In this document: piece by piece, positions 54,240 to 62,694 of the stretch | Layout of the letters: each line of letters starts with the position of its first letter | Numbering within the stretch: the stretch's first letter is position 1 | Assembly (NCBI RefSeq): GCF_022179125.1 | Contig: NZ_BPQG01000001.1 | Span: 35,041 to 99,040 of the forward strand | DNA: 64,000 bases | Source: Methylobacterium cerastii | Lineage (GTDB): Bacteria; Pseudomonadota; Alphaproteobacteria; Rhizobiales; Beijerinckiaceae | Direction: 5' to 3' | Made by a program: the position numbers and the translations under genes | Notes under the pieces: generated by a model | Database searches by the model: none | What the model was told of the DNA's origin: nothing | Seen by the model: the letters and a program-made list of their open reading frames with translations, nothing else

Positions 54240-54607
54240 TGGCTGGAGTTGGCCGAAAGTCGTATAACTGGTTTCGGTAGCGCGATGTGCCAAACCGGAC
54301 ACGCAAGCATCGCCGCTAAACCGTCAGAGGCGCACGTTTGCCCGACGTTTAAATAGCCGACACGGTTTACCGACAGAGCTGCAGCCATTTTTCGTAGGCG
54401 GAACCGCGGTTTAATCGATCGCCGTGAAAACGGTCGGAATTCAGATACATCGTTCAGGTTGCTTTCAACCTATTTAAAAGCCGCACACAGTCTGCAACAG
54501 GCTTCCGGGAACCATGCCCAGCTCGGCCAGTTGACCCCCAGATTATATCTGTTCTAATTCGCAACTGAGGGCGGCCGTTGGCTGCCGGCTCCGTGAGGAT
54601 GACGACC

Positions 54608-54808
54608 ATGGCGAACGCCCACTGCGACAGCTGCAAGTTCTTCGATGAGCACAAGGGCAACAACGCCCCGGCGGCTGCGGATGCCGGCCTGTGCCGGTTC
54701 AACCCGCCGGTCAGCCAGCCAGCGCCGGAGTCCAAAGGCCTGTGGCCGGTGGTTGGCGCCAACGACTGGTGCGGCCATTTCACAGCCGAGATGACCGCGG
54801 CCGAGTAA
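54608..54808 (+). CDS. small four-cysteine protein
   Basis: 66 residues from the ATG ten bases after GAGG. Cysteines lie in CDSCKFF, GLCRFNPP and WCGHF, with a central WPVVGANDW. This C-x2-C...G-x-CR-x2-PP...WP...CG pattern recurs in small hypothetical proteins of alphaproteobacteria and phages (recalled, not searched) and probably binds a metal or FeS cluster. It stands alone with its own terminator. Confidence 0.75.
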   Translation: MANAHCDSCKFFDEHKGNNAPAAADAGLCRFNPPVSQPAPESKGLWPVVGANDWCGHFTAEMTAAE

Positions 54809-54835
54809 GGTCGGGCTTCTTCACCTAACGATCAG

Positions 54836-54864
54836 GGCCAGCCGCGAGGCTGGCCTTCTTCGTT
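54836..54864 (+). terminator. rho-independent terminator after the four-cysteine gene
   Basis: GGCCAGCC pairs with GGCTGGCC round a GCGA tetraloop, then TTCTTCG. Confidence 0.85.
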
Positions 54865-55149
54865 GCCGGCACCAGCGGGAGCAACGAAACGGCAGCCATG
54901 CCCTCTCGTGGCCGCTGCCGGCCGTTTCGGCAGACAGGCCCGGTCCGACGACCAGGTAATGCTGATCGCCCGAGCACAAATGCGTTTTGCTATGGCAAAT
55001 GGAGCGCTCAATAAACCGTAGCTTAGAATTTCTTCAGATTTGAACCGTTGTAAGTGTGTGATCTATAACGCATTTCCGGCTTGCTCTAAGATCCGTGACC
55101 GCCGATGACACTGGTATTGCGCTAGTCCGAGCGCGCGCCAGCGTGATCC
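54865..55149. promoter_or_regulatory. upstream region of the first siderophore receptor
   Basis: About 285 bases, AT-richer near the gene. The sequence CTTAGAATTTCTTCAGA (55022-55038) matches the left half of the Irr-box consensus well but the right half poorly. I see no other recognisable site. Confidence 0.35.
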
Positions 55150-57369
55150 ATGTCCCACCGCTTCTCGCTCCTTCCCGTCCTTCTCACCACCACCGTCCTT
55201 GTCGGTCCCGTGGTGGCACAAGATGGCACGGTTCAACTCAACGAGATCTCGGTCGATGCAGTGGGGCCGAGCGCTTCCGCCCCGGGCCCGGCCGGCTCCG
55301 GCGGCCTCAACGTCAGCGCTGGTGACGCTGGCACGGCCGCCACCAGTGGCGGCGGTGGCGGCCCTTCTGGGATCACCGGCTACACGGCCCGTGTCTCCAC
55401 AGCCGCCACCAAGACCAACACCCCGCTGATCGAGGCCCCGCAGTCGGTCTCGGTGGTAACCCGAGAGCAGCTCAACGACCGCAACGTTCAGAGCTTCACC
55501 GACGCGGTCAACTACGTCCCGGGCGCCATATCTTCTCGATCAGGCTTCGATCCACGGTTCGACCAGGTTTTCATCCGCGGCTTCGACGTGCTCACCAACC
55601 AGGGCATCTACCGCGACGGCCTGCGCGTGATCGGCAGCGGCTTCGCCTACCCGAAGAGCGAGCCTTACGGCGCGGAGGCGCTCACCATCCTGCGGGGCCC
55701 TGCCTCCGGCCTCTATGGCCTCGGCTCGCCAGGCGGCATCCTCGATATCACGAGCAAGCGGCCCGTCTTCGTGCCGTTCGGCGAGGTGCAGTTCCAGGCC
55801 GGCAGCTTCGGCCGCGTCCAGGGCAACTTCGACGTCGGCGGTCCAATCGAGGGTTCGGGCGGCACGATGGCCTACCGCCTCACCGGCGTGCGCCGCGAAG
55901 CAGGGACCTTCATCGGCCTCGGTACGAACGACGACCAGCTCAATATCGCGCCCGCCTTCACCTGGAAGCCGTCGGCCGACACCACGTTCACGTTCCTTAG
56001 TGAGTTGCAAGTCACCAACACGCCTGCGGCGACGTTCTTCTACAATGACCCTGGTTTTCGGGTATCCAAGTTCTACCAGGGTGACCCGCGCTTCATCGGC
56101 CTCGACCAGACTCAGTACCGTGTCGGTTACGCCTTCGAGCACTTCTTCACGCCCGACCTCGTCTTCCGCCAGAATTTTCGCCACTACGGACTGTTCCTGA
56201 GCGGGAAGTACGTCGACATCAACAACATCAACGACGCACGAACGATCGGCACGCGCGACACCGGCTACATCCGCGAAGGCTTGGTGCAGCAGACGCTGGA
56301 CAACCAGTTGGAGGCGCGTTTCGCCACCGGCCCGGTCGCCCACACCGTGGTCGGGGGCGTTGACTATGCCCGGTACAGCCTGAGCGAGCGCCTCGGCTTC
56401 GGCCTGGCCCCGGATCTCAACCTCGTCACGCGCAACTACGGCCAGCAGTTCATCGCGACGCCGCCCCTCGGGTCCGCCTCACGCCAGACCCAGGATCAGG
56501 TCGGCGTCTACCTGCAGGACCAAGCCAAGTTCGGCGACTTCATCCTGACCGTGAACGGGCGCCACGACTGGGTCTTCCAGGACAACTACGCCACGCCCGA
56601 CAGCGCGGTCTCGCGCCAGGACAACAGCGCCTTCACCGGCCGCGTCGGCCTCGGGTACGTCCTGGCGCCGGGCTTGGTGCCGTATGCCAGCTACGCCACC
56701 ACTTTCACGCCGCAGGTTGGTCTCGATCGAAACGGCCAGGCGTTTAAGCCGGCCACCGGCGACCAGATCGAGGCGGGCGTGAAGTACCTGATCCCCGGCA
56801 CCAACATCCAGACGGCGTTCGCTGGGTTCGACATCAACCAGTCGAGCATCCTGATCCCCGACGCGAGCAACATCGCGTTCCAGACCGCTGGGGGCGCCGT
56901 GCGCTCGAAGGGCTTCGAGGCCGAGGCGACCGCTAATCTCGCGCCCGGTACGAACCTGACCATCGCCTACACGCACGTCGACATCCGGTTCGTGAAATCA
57001 ACCACGTTTACCGGCGACTCCCTCAACGGGAACCGCGTCTCCGGCATCCCCAGCGATACCTACGCGTCGTTCCTGACTTATGCCTTCCCGCTATCTTCAG
57101 CCCTGCGCGGGCTGCAGATCGGAGGCGGCATTCGCTACATCGGATCCAGTTACGCGGATGATCAGAACACCGTACGCAATACCGCCGTGACGCTCTACGA
57201 CGCCCTCGTTGCCTACGACTTCGCTGCGCTCGATCCGAAGTACAAGGGCTTTCGCGCGCAGATCAACGGCTACAACATCTTCAACCGGAGCTACACGACC
57301 TGCTCGTTCGGCTTCTGCAACTTCAACCAGCCAGCGACCGTTATTGGCAGCCTTATCTATCGTTGGTAA
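55150..57369 (+). CDS. TonB-dependent siderophore receptor
   Basis: 739 residues. A signal peptide ends near VVAQDG, a TonB box lies in LNEISVDA, and a glycine-rich segment (about 38-75) precedes the plug: TNTPLIEAPQSVSVVTREQLNDRNVQSFTDAVNYVPG, FIRGFD and ILRGPASGLYGLGSPGGILDITSKRP. The barrel ends with the required aromatic residue (IYRW). The cysteine pair TTCSFGFCNF near the end is typical of ferrichrome/ferrioxamine-type receptors. The ligand cannot be read. Confidence 0.92.
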   Translation: MSHRFSLLPVLLTTTVLVGPVVAQDGTVQLNEISVDAVGPSASAPGPAGSGGLNVSAGDAGTAATSGGGGGPSGITGYTARVSTAATKTNTPLIEAPQSVSVVTREQLNDRNVQSFTDAVNYVPGAISSRSGFDPRFDQVFIRGFDVLTNQGIYRDGLRVIGSGFAYPKSEPYGAEALTILRGPASGLYGLGSPGGILDITSKRPVFVPFGEVQFQAGSFGRVQGNFDVGGPIEGSGGTMAYRLTGVRREAGTFIGLGTNDDQLNIAPAFTWKPSADTTFTFLSELQVTNTPAATFFYNDPGFRVSKFYQGDPRFIGLDQTQYRVGYAFEHFFTPDLVFRQNFRHYGLFLSGKYVDINNINDARTIGTRDTGYIREGLVQQTLDNQLEARFATGPVAHTVVGGVDYARYSLSERLGFGLAPDLNLVTRNYGQQFIATPPLGSASRQTQDQVGVYLQDQAKFGDFILTVNGRHDWVFQDNYATPDSAVSRQDNSAFTGRVGLGYVLAPGLVPYASYATTFTPQVGLDRNGQAFKPATGDQIEAGVKYLIPGTNIQTAFAGFDINQSSILIPDASNIAFQTAGGAVRSKGFEAEATANLAPGTNLTIAYTHVDIRFVKSTTFTGDSLNGNRVSGIPSDTYASFLTYAFPLSSALRGLQIGGGIRYIGSSYADDQNTVRNTAVTLYDALVAYDFAALDPKYKGFRAQINGYNIFNRSYTTCSFGFCNFNQPATVIGSLIYRW

Positions 57370-57552
57370 GATAGAGAACCTTAGACCGAAAATCGACTGT
57401 CAGAAAAGCTTCGAAGGGTAAGTGGCGGCAGTTGGCTCAATTCCCGGAAGTGGCCATTCGATGACAGCAAGGCCACGGATCCCATCTGTTACAGCGAGGC
57501 CACACAAGGCCGCCGATCTTGTTCATGGCGTTGACGAGGCTTGTCATAGCAT
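57370..57552. other. gap between receptor and riboswitch
   Basis: About 180 bases without a supported gene. CCGGAAGTGGCCATT near 57446-57460 resembles part of the 71-base dispersed repeat. Confidence 0.35.
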
Positions 57553-57735
57553 CCGATGGTGACAGCGACGGTTCCCCCTGGGGATCAAAAGGGAACGCGG
57601 TGAGGGCTCTCGCCCGAGGCCGTGGCTGCCCCCGCAACTGTAAGCGGCGAGCCCATCATCAACACGTCACTGGGGCCTCGGGCCTGGGAAGACGATGAGA
57701 GGGCGGTGACCCGCGAGCCAGGAGACCTGCCTGTC
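57553..57735 (+). promoter_or_regulatory. cobalamin riboswitch (orphaned)
   Basis: Conserved elements in order: GGTTCCCC, GGGATCAAAAGGGAACGCGGTG, the B12 box core GCCGTGGCTGCCCCCGCAACTGTAAGCGG, CACTGG, CTGGGAAGACG and GACCCGCGAGCCAGGAGACCTGCC. The aptamer looks complete on the plus strand. No rightward gene follows: an IS remnant begins within about 10 bases. Confidence 0.93.
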
Positions 57736-57739
57736 CGTC

Positions 57740-58185
57740 GTCAGATGATTTGGGACATTCAGCGGTGTTCAGGGACAGAGGCTCTGGTCCATCTGGGGTA
57801 GGAGGTTAGGCGGCCTGCGCGTGGTGGCGCAAGCGGCGATCCATCAGGGTCTGGCGCTTGATGCGTTCCCGCTCGGCCAGGATCCCTTCGCCGCGTCCGA
57901 AGTAGACGTCAGCGGGCGTGAGGTTGCTCAGGCTCTCATGGGCTCGGGCATGGTTGTAGTGTTCGACGAAGTCGGCAACCTGCGCCTCCAGCTCGCCGGG
58001 CAAGTAGGCGTGTTCGAGCAGGATGCGGTTTTTGAGCGTCTGATGCCAACGCTCGATCTTACCCTGCGTTTGAGGATGGCATGGCGCGCCGCGGATGTGG
58101 GTCATGCCCCGAATGCCGAGCCAGTCAGCCAGGTCGCTGGCGACGTAGCTCGGCCCGTTGCCCCAGAGCGGACTACCGGAAAGAA
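57740..58185 (-). mobile_element. IS3-family insertion remnant
   Basis: Contains the 3' part of a transposase gene and one probable end (near TGTCCCTGAACACCGCTGAATGTCCC on the minus strand). The 5' part of the transposase and the other IS end are missing; the sequence changes to AT-rich DNA after about 58180. Confidence 0.7.
57806..58174 (-). pseudogene. IS3-family transposase C-terminal fragment
   Basis: About 120 residues of the rve integrase core, read from LWGNGPSYVASDLADWLGIRG through GAPCHPQTQGKIERWHQTLKN (DDE glutamate region) and VEHYNHARAHESLSNLTPADVYFGR. The N-terminal helix-turn-helix and the first catalytic aspartate are missing, so it cannot act by itself. An internal ATG (58105) opens a 99-residue piece that should not be annotated as a functional gene. 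Confidence 0.8.
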
Positions 58186-58291
58186 TATTAATCTATTTAT
58201 AAAGCAAACGTAAGATTTTCCACTAAAATTCGACCTAGTAGATGATTTACGTCATGTTTGAAAATCGCCGTGCAAAATGTTTGGCCAGGAG

Positions 58292-58486
58292 TTATCGGTA
58301 TGTCTTACGGCCGTTAATGTAACCGACAACTGCCTGCACGAAAGGCGCCGTCGTGCAGAGGAAGCCGACGCCTTTCCAGATGCCCTCGTCCCCGAGCATC
58401 AGGACCAGCCCGAACGTGGTCAGCACCCACAAACCTGTCGCGAACAGGATCGGGTGCTGCTGCCACATCTTGAAGGGCGGCATCAT
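58292..58486 (-). CDS. small two-helix membrane protein
   Basis: 64 residues from MMPPFKMWQQHPILF. Two hydrophobic segments (LFATGLWVLTTFGLVLML and GVGFLCTTAPFVQAVVGYI) surround an acidic turn. The start overlaps the stop of the upstream PepSY gene (ATGA), so it belongs to the siderophore-receptor operon. Not recognised as a named family, though small membrane partners occur in this position in other siderophore loci. Confidence 0.7.
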   Translation of the reverse strand: MMPPFKMWQQHPILFATGLWVLTTFGLVLMLGDEGIWKGVGFLCTTAPFVQAVVGYINGRKTYR

Positions 58487-59661
58487 ACGACACTCTTGGG
58501 CGTCGCGCGGACGCGTCTTGGCCGCTTTCGGGTCCACCAGAGCCATGCCCCGTTTCCGGTGATGAACAGGGTGGACCAAGCGAGAAGGCTCCATAGGAGT
58601 TTGAGTGGCCAGGACCCGTAATCACCGAAGTGCAGGGGCTGTGAGATCCGAACGGCTGTGAGGTACCAGGGCAGCGTGGCAACTTCGGATACGTGCGCAT
58701 CACGGGCATCGACCAGCGCGATCTCGAACAGGCGCTTCTGCAACCCCGTAGGGCCGGCGAGAAGCACGGTGAAATGCGTATCTGTCGAGAATGCTGTGCC
58801 CGGATATATCAGCAGCGTGGCCCGCCACCCCGCGCGTGCCGCCTCGGCCGATGCCCTGACGGTATCTATAGAGGCCGACGTCGACGTGCTGCCCGGCACG
58901 GCTGACTCGTAGGTGGTCGCGAGCCTGCGCAATTCCGTCGTCTGCCACGTCATGAGGGCAAGGCCGCCGAGAGCCAGGGCGATACCCGTTACCGAGACGA
59001 GAAGCGTCCAGCCGAGGGTGGCGACGCCAATCAGCGTGTGCAAATCGCGCTGACGCAGAGGCTCCCCGCGCATTCGTCGGATCGCGCCGAAGGCCAGACC
59101 TCTGACGTAGGGGCCGTAGATCACGACGCCCGACAGGAGGCAGACGACCACCAATAAGGCGACGATCCCGCCGGCGAGCTGTCCCGGAAGGCCGAGAAAC
59201 CAGTTCGCATGCAGGGTGAGCATGAATCCGGTCACGGTGGAGCGTGGGTCCGGCCGCGACAGGCGCGTGCCGTACCGTGCATCCAGGGTGACCGGGATTG
59301 CGCCCGCGAACGTGCGAGCACCGGGCGAGCCGAGGTTCACGGTCACGCGCTCAGGGTGGTCGCCATCGAGATTGATCGCGATCACGCGCTTGCCGGGTTC
59401 GGCGGAGTGGGCGGCCGCGACGAGATCGGCGAGGGGTCTGACCGGCCTTTCCGATGCCTCGACCGGCAGGTCGACACCGGTCCACTCGTCGATCTCCTCG
59501 TGGAAGATGAGGATGGTGCCGGTGAGGCATAGAACAAGAAAGAACGGCGTTGCGACGAGCCCGCACCAGCGATGCAACCACAGGCCGACGCGAAAGGTCC
59601 GCGAGACAGCAAAGCGGGAAGCATGAACGCGTCCGCGCGCTGTCAGGGTTTCGGTCGTCAT
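58483..59661 (-). CDS. PepSY-associated transmembrane (iron-siderophore reductase-like) protein
   Basis: 392 residues with four membrane segments. The first has LHRWCGLVATPFFLVLCLTGTILIFHEEI (histidine in the helix, then a periplasmic loop); later segments include MLTLHANWFLGLPGQLAGGIVALLVVV, LHTLIGVATLGWTLLVSVTGIALALGG and LKLLWSLLAWSTLFITGNGAWLWWTRKR. The PepSY_TM family includes membrane reductases for ferric siderophores. It follows a receptor gene by 38 bases. Reduction of the imported siderophore is the likely job. Confidence 0.85.
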   Translation of the reverse strand: MTTETLTARGRVHASRFAVSRTFRVGLWLHRWCGLVATPFFLVLCLTGTILIFHEEIDEWTGVDLPVEASERPVRPLADLVAAAHSAEPGKRVIAINLDGDHPERVTVNLGSPGARTFAGAIPVTLDARYGTRLSRPDPRSTVTGFMLTLHANWFLGLPGQLAGGIVALLVVVCLLSGVVIYGPYVRGLAFGAIRRMRGEPLRQRDLHTLIGVATLGWTLLVSVTGIALALGGLALMTWQTTELRRLATTYESAVPGSTSTSASIDTVRASAEAARAGWRATLLIYPGTAFSTDTHFTVLLAGPTGLQKRLFEIALVDARDAHVSEVATLPWYLTAVRISQPLHFGDYGSWPLKLLWSLLAWSTLFITGNGAWLWWTRKRPRRVRATPKSVV

Positions 59662-59699
59662 CGGCGCGATCCCTGGTGGAAGGGCTACAGTGATCTCGC

Positions 59700-61988
59700 C
59701 TACCAGCGATACGTCAGAGTGCCGAAAACGCTCCGGCGGAAGCCTTCGAAAACGTAGCCCGTGTAGAAGCCCGCATTGAAGTAGCGCTGATCGAACAGGT
59801 TGGTGGCGTTCACCGAGAGCACGGCGCCCTTCCAGGCCGGGTCGAGTCGGGCGAGGTCGTAGCTGATCGAGGCGTCGACCAACGCGTAGGACGGGATGTT
59901 GTCGACGTTGTTGGCATCCGTCCGCTGGCCGACGTAGCGCACGCCAGCGCCGGCCCGGAAGCCGCCGAATGGCGAGCCCAACGGGAACGCGTAATCCGCA
60001 AATAGCGAGACCGTGTTGTTCGGCGCGTTGGGCAGCCGGTTGCCGACCAGCGCAGGGTTAGCGGCGTTCTTCGTCACTCGCGTCTCGAGATGGGCGAAGC
60101 CGAAGATGAAATTGAAGCCCTCGAACAGGTTCGCTTTGCCCTCCAGTTCGAAGCCCTTCGACTGCGCTTCGCCGGTCTCGACGAAGAAGCCGGGATTTGC
60201 GACGTCGGCCAGCGGGATGTTGGTCTGGGTGATCTCGAAATACGAGGCGGTGTATAGCGCGTTGCTGCCTGGAGGTTGCCACTTCACGCCGCCTTCCACC
60301 TGGGTCGCGTCGCGCGGGCTCAGCGCCGAGCCGTCCGCCCGCTGCCCCGCGATCTGCGGGTTGAACGAGGTCGAATACGAGGCGTAGGGCACGATGCCGT
60401 AGGGCAACTCGTAGCCGAGTGCAGCGCGGTAGCTCAGCGCGGAGAAGCTCTGCTGATCTACCGTCGTCCGGTTGAGCGTGGCCACCGGCAGGTTGGGGAA
60501 GTTGAAGGTGCTAGTGATCCGCTGGTCGACCCAGTCGTTACGCACGCTGCCCGTCAGGATAAAGCCGTTCCACTTCATCTGGTCCTGAAAGTAGAGACCG
60601 GTCTGCTGCTGCGCGGCGCGTGCGGAAAAATTCGTGCGTTGCGGGAAGGCGATGGCGAGGTTGTAGACCGGATCGTAGAGGTTGATCGATCGGTTGGCCG
60701 CAGCCAGCGGATAGCCGTTCGGGTAGGTCCGCGAGTCGCGGCGATAATAGTTCTGGAAGTCGACGCCGAAGACGACGTTGTGCTGCACGTCCAGCGTCGC
60801 GAACTGGCCCTCGACGTGGTTGTCGGCAAGCAGTCCCTGGCTCGACTGGTCGCGGAGATAGGGAAACACCGAGACGGCGAGGAAGCTCGTTGGGGTAGCG
60901 GCAGGCGACGCGCCGACCGCATCATACTTCGATGTGGTCTCGTAGGCTCGGAAGGCCGAGTGCAGCAGCCAGCCCGGCGCGAAGGTGTGGTCGAGGATGT
61001 AGCCGATCTCCTTGTTCTCGAGGAGGCCGGTGTTGAAATTTGGCTGCCCGACGAAGATGTCGCGCTGATAAAATCCCTTGGTGCTCGGGATGATCGAGCC
61101 GACGATCGGCAGGCTCTGCTCGGAGCCGCCACCGCGATACTCGGCATACTTGGCGAGCACGGTGAGCGAGGTGTCGGAGTCGGGCCGCCACGTCACCGAC
61201 GGCGCGATGAAGGTGCGGTCGTCGGGCGTGTACTTCACCTGGCTGTCGGAATTTCGCACGAGGCCGGTGATGCGGTAGGCGAATTGCGGTGCGCCCTCGA
61301 CCGGGCCAGTGAGGTCGAAGCCGGCCTGGATGCGATTACGGTTGCCGCCCTGGAGGAAGACCTCGTTGAACGGGGTGAAGCTCGGCCGCTTTGAGACAAG
61401 GTTGATGATGCCGCCGGGCTGGCCGGCGCCGTAGAGCACCGAGATGGGGCCCTTGATCACGTCGATGCGCTCGTAGGCGTAAGGCTCGATATTCTGGTCG
61501 AACGAGTTGAAGCCGTAGCGCAGGCCGTCCTGGTAGACGCTGTCGAAGTTGTTGGCGTTGAAGCCGCGTAGTGTAAAGGTCGGGCCGCCCTGGCCGCCGG
61601 GATAATCTACCGCCTGGACGTTCGGTGTGTAGGCCACCGCGGTGTTGATGTCCTGCACGCCGCGGACGTCGAGTTCCTCGCGAGTAATGACGCTGACCGT
61701 AGCCGGCGTCTCGAGGATCGAGTCGTTGCCCTTCATGCCGGCCGTTGAACGCGTTGCCACGAAGCCGGCGGTCCCGAACGTCGGGTTTTGGCTCTCGACA
61801 GTAAGTTCGTCCAGGGTGACGTTGGTATTGCCGCTGCCAGCGCTGGGCGTATTCGAGGTACCTGGTGGCTTCGACGCCTGGGCCTGGGCAGCACCGATGC
61901 CGGCGATCAGAGCAGCCGACGCGACCCCGACCAGCAGGGACCGACGAATGCATCGGAATGCGTTGATGTCAGCTTCAAATCTAACCAC
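59700..61988 (-). CDS. TonB-dependent siderophore receptor
   Basis: 762 residues. A signal peptide ends near GIGAAQAQA; the TonB box is in TLDELTVESQ; the plug has ILETPATVSVITREELDVRGVQDINTAVAYTPNV, FTLRGFNANN and VIKGPISVLYGAGQPGGIINLVSKRPSF. The barrel ends in an aromatic residue (TYRW). It opens the leftward receptor-PepSY-small protein operon. An Irr-box match 85 bases upstream suggests iron control. Confidence 0.92.
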   Translation of the reverse strand: MVRFEADINAFRCIRRSLLVGVASAALIAGIGAAQAQASKPPGTSNTPSAGSGNTNVTLDELTVESQNPTFGTAGFVATRSTAGMKGNDSILETPATVSVITREELDVRGVQDINTAVAYTPNVQAVDYPGGQGGPTFTLRGFNANNFDSVYQDGLRYGFNSFDQNIEPYAYERIDVIKGPISVLYGAGQPGGIINLVSKRPSFTPFNEVFLQGGNRNRIQAGFDLTGPVEGAPQFAYRITGLVRNSDSQVKYTPDDRTFIAPSVTWRPDSDTSLTVLAKYAEYRGGGSEQSLPIVGSIIPSTKGFYQRDIFVGQPNFNTGLLENKEIGYILDHTFAPGWLLHSAFRAYETTSKYDAVGASPAATPTSFLAVSVFPYLRDQSSQGLLADNHVEGQFATLDVQHNVVFGVDFQNYYRRDSRTYPNGYPLAAANRSINLYDPVYNLAIAFPQRTNFSARAAQQQTGLYFQDQMKWNGFILTGSVRNDWVDQRITSTFNFPNLPVATLNRTTVDQQSFSALSYRAALGYELPYGIVPYASYSTSFNPQIAGQRADGSALSPRDATQVEGGVKWQPPGSNALYTASYFEITQTNIPLADVANPGFFVETGEAQSKGFELEGKANLFEGFNFIFGFAHLETRVTKNAANPALVGNRLPNAPNNTVSLFADYAFPLGSPFGGFRAGAGVRYVGQRTDANNVDNIPSYALVDASISYDLARLDPAWKGAVLSVNATNLFDQRYFNAGFYTGYVFEGFRRSVFGTLTYRW

Positions 61989-62072
61989 GACCGCCGCCCC
62001 GTTCCGATTTGCCGCGTCAGCAGCTTAAACATTTGGCTAAGGCAAGAGCATTTCCATCTGCAACTACAGTGA

Positions 62073-62089
62073 TTTAGAACTAGTCTAAA
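62073..62089 (-). promoter_or_regulatory. Irr-box (iron control element) match
   Basis: TTTAGAACTAGTCTAAA fits the alphaproteobacterial ICE consensus TTTAGAA-N3-TTCTAAA with one mismatch in 14 fixed positions. It lies 85 bases before the receptor start. Confidence 0.75.
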
Positions 62090-62443
62090 TTTTAGATATA
62101 ATCGGATTCTTATAATTTTCGAAGTTTATCTAAATTGTTAAAATACAACACGATTTCAGATAATCGATATTTATTCTAAATCAGTCGAAACACATAGAAT
62201 CTCGACGCAGATTTGTGGAAAGAGATATTTTAGCCACATGCCGATGCTCATCCGTCCGTATCAGGATGTCGAAATTCGGCGCACTCCAGCGCCCATCGGA
62301 ATGCTGATCGTGCATGAACACGCATGGGTTGCTGTATCGCCGACATCGGTCGAATGTCGAGCGTCTGCTTCCGCAGTTCAAATTCCCAAAAGCGGCCCTT
62401 CTCTAAACCACCCTACCCGGTCGTAGAGCGGACGGACGGGTCC

Positions 62444-62514
62444 CGACCCAACCCAGTCGTTTAGATTACTCGTTAGGATGCTCGGAAGCGGACGTTAAAT
62501 GAGCTAGCTCCGTA
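62444..62514. repeat. 71-base dispersed repeat, copy B
   Basis: Ungapped match to 54169-54239, with identical first 15 bases, CGGAAGCGGAC in the middle and AGCTCCGTA at the end. It lies outside the receptor/riboswitch block. Confidence 0.7.
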
Positions 62515-62694
62515 CACCTGTCTCAGGCGAGAGGTCGCCTTCCGTTTCGGTGACCGATAGCTGCAAAAACGATAATCGATATATCGCCCGAAATTGAAGT
62601 ATGCTCTTCAAGCAAGATGGCTATTTATATGGAGCGAATATTGAAAATTATTCTGCCCGATGTTCTGTTCTCAAAATCCATGGCTCGCAACACC

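Larger units (their letters stand above)
53929..54607. other. right-hand flank of the island, no gene seen
   Basis: About 680 bases without a credible coding frame. It holds a leftward terminator-like hairpin and one copy of a 71-base repeat found again near 62.4 kb. No duplicate of the tRNA-Gly 3' end was found. Confidence 0.55.
61989..62694. other. AT-rich intergenic region upstream of the second receptor
   Basis: About 700 bases, AT-rich over 62060-62230. It holds the Irr-box match and copy B of the 71-base repeat. No supported gene; short frames here have no family features. Confidence 0.55.

Noticed and set aside
54061-54356. Short frames on both strands in the island's right flank
   Set aside because: They cross the 71-base repeat, differ from the host codon pattern and lack ribosome sites.
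44893-54607. Second copy of the tRNA-Gly 3' end marking the far edge of the island
   Set aside because: I scanned for the T-arm and acceptor sequence downstream and found no convincing match. An integrase gene was also not found.
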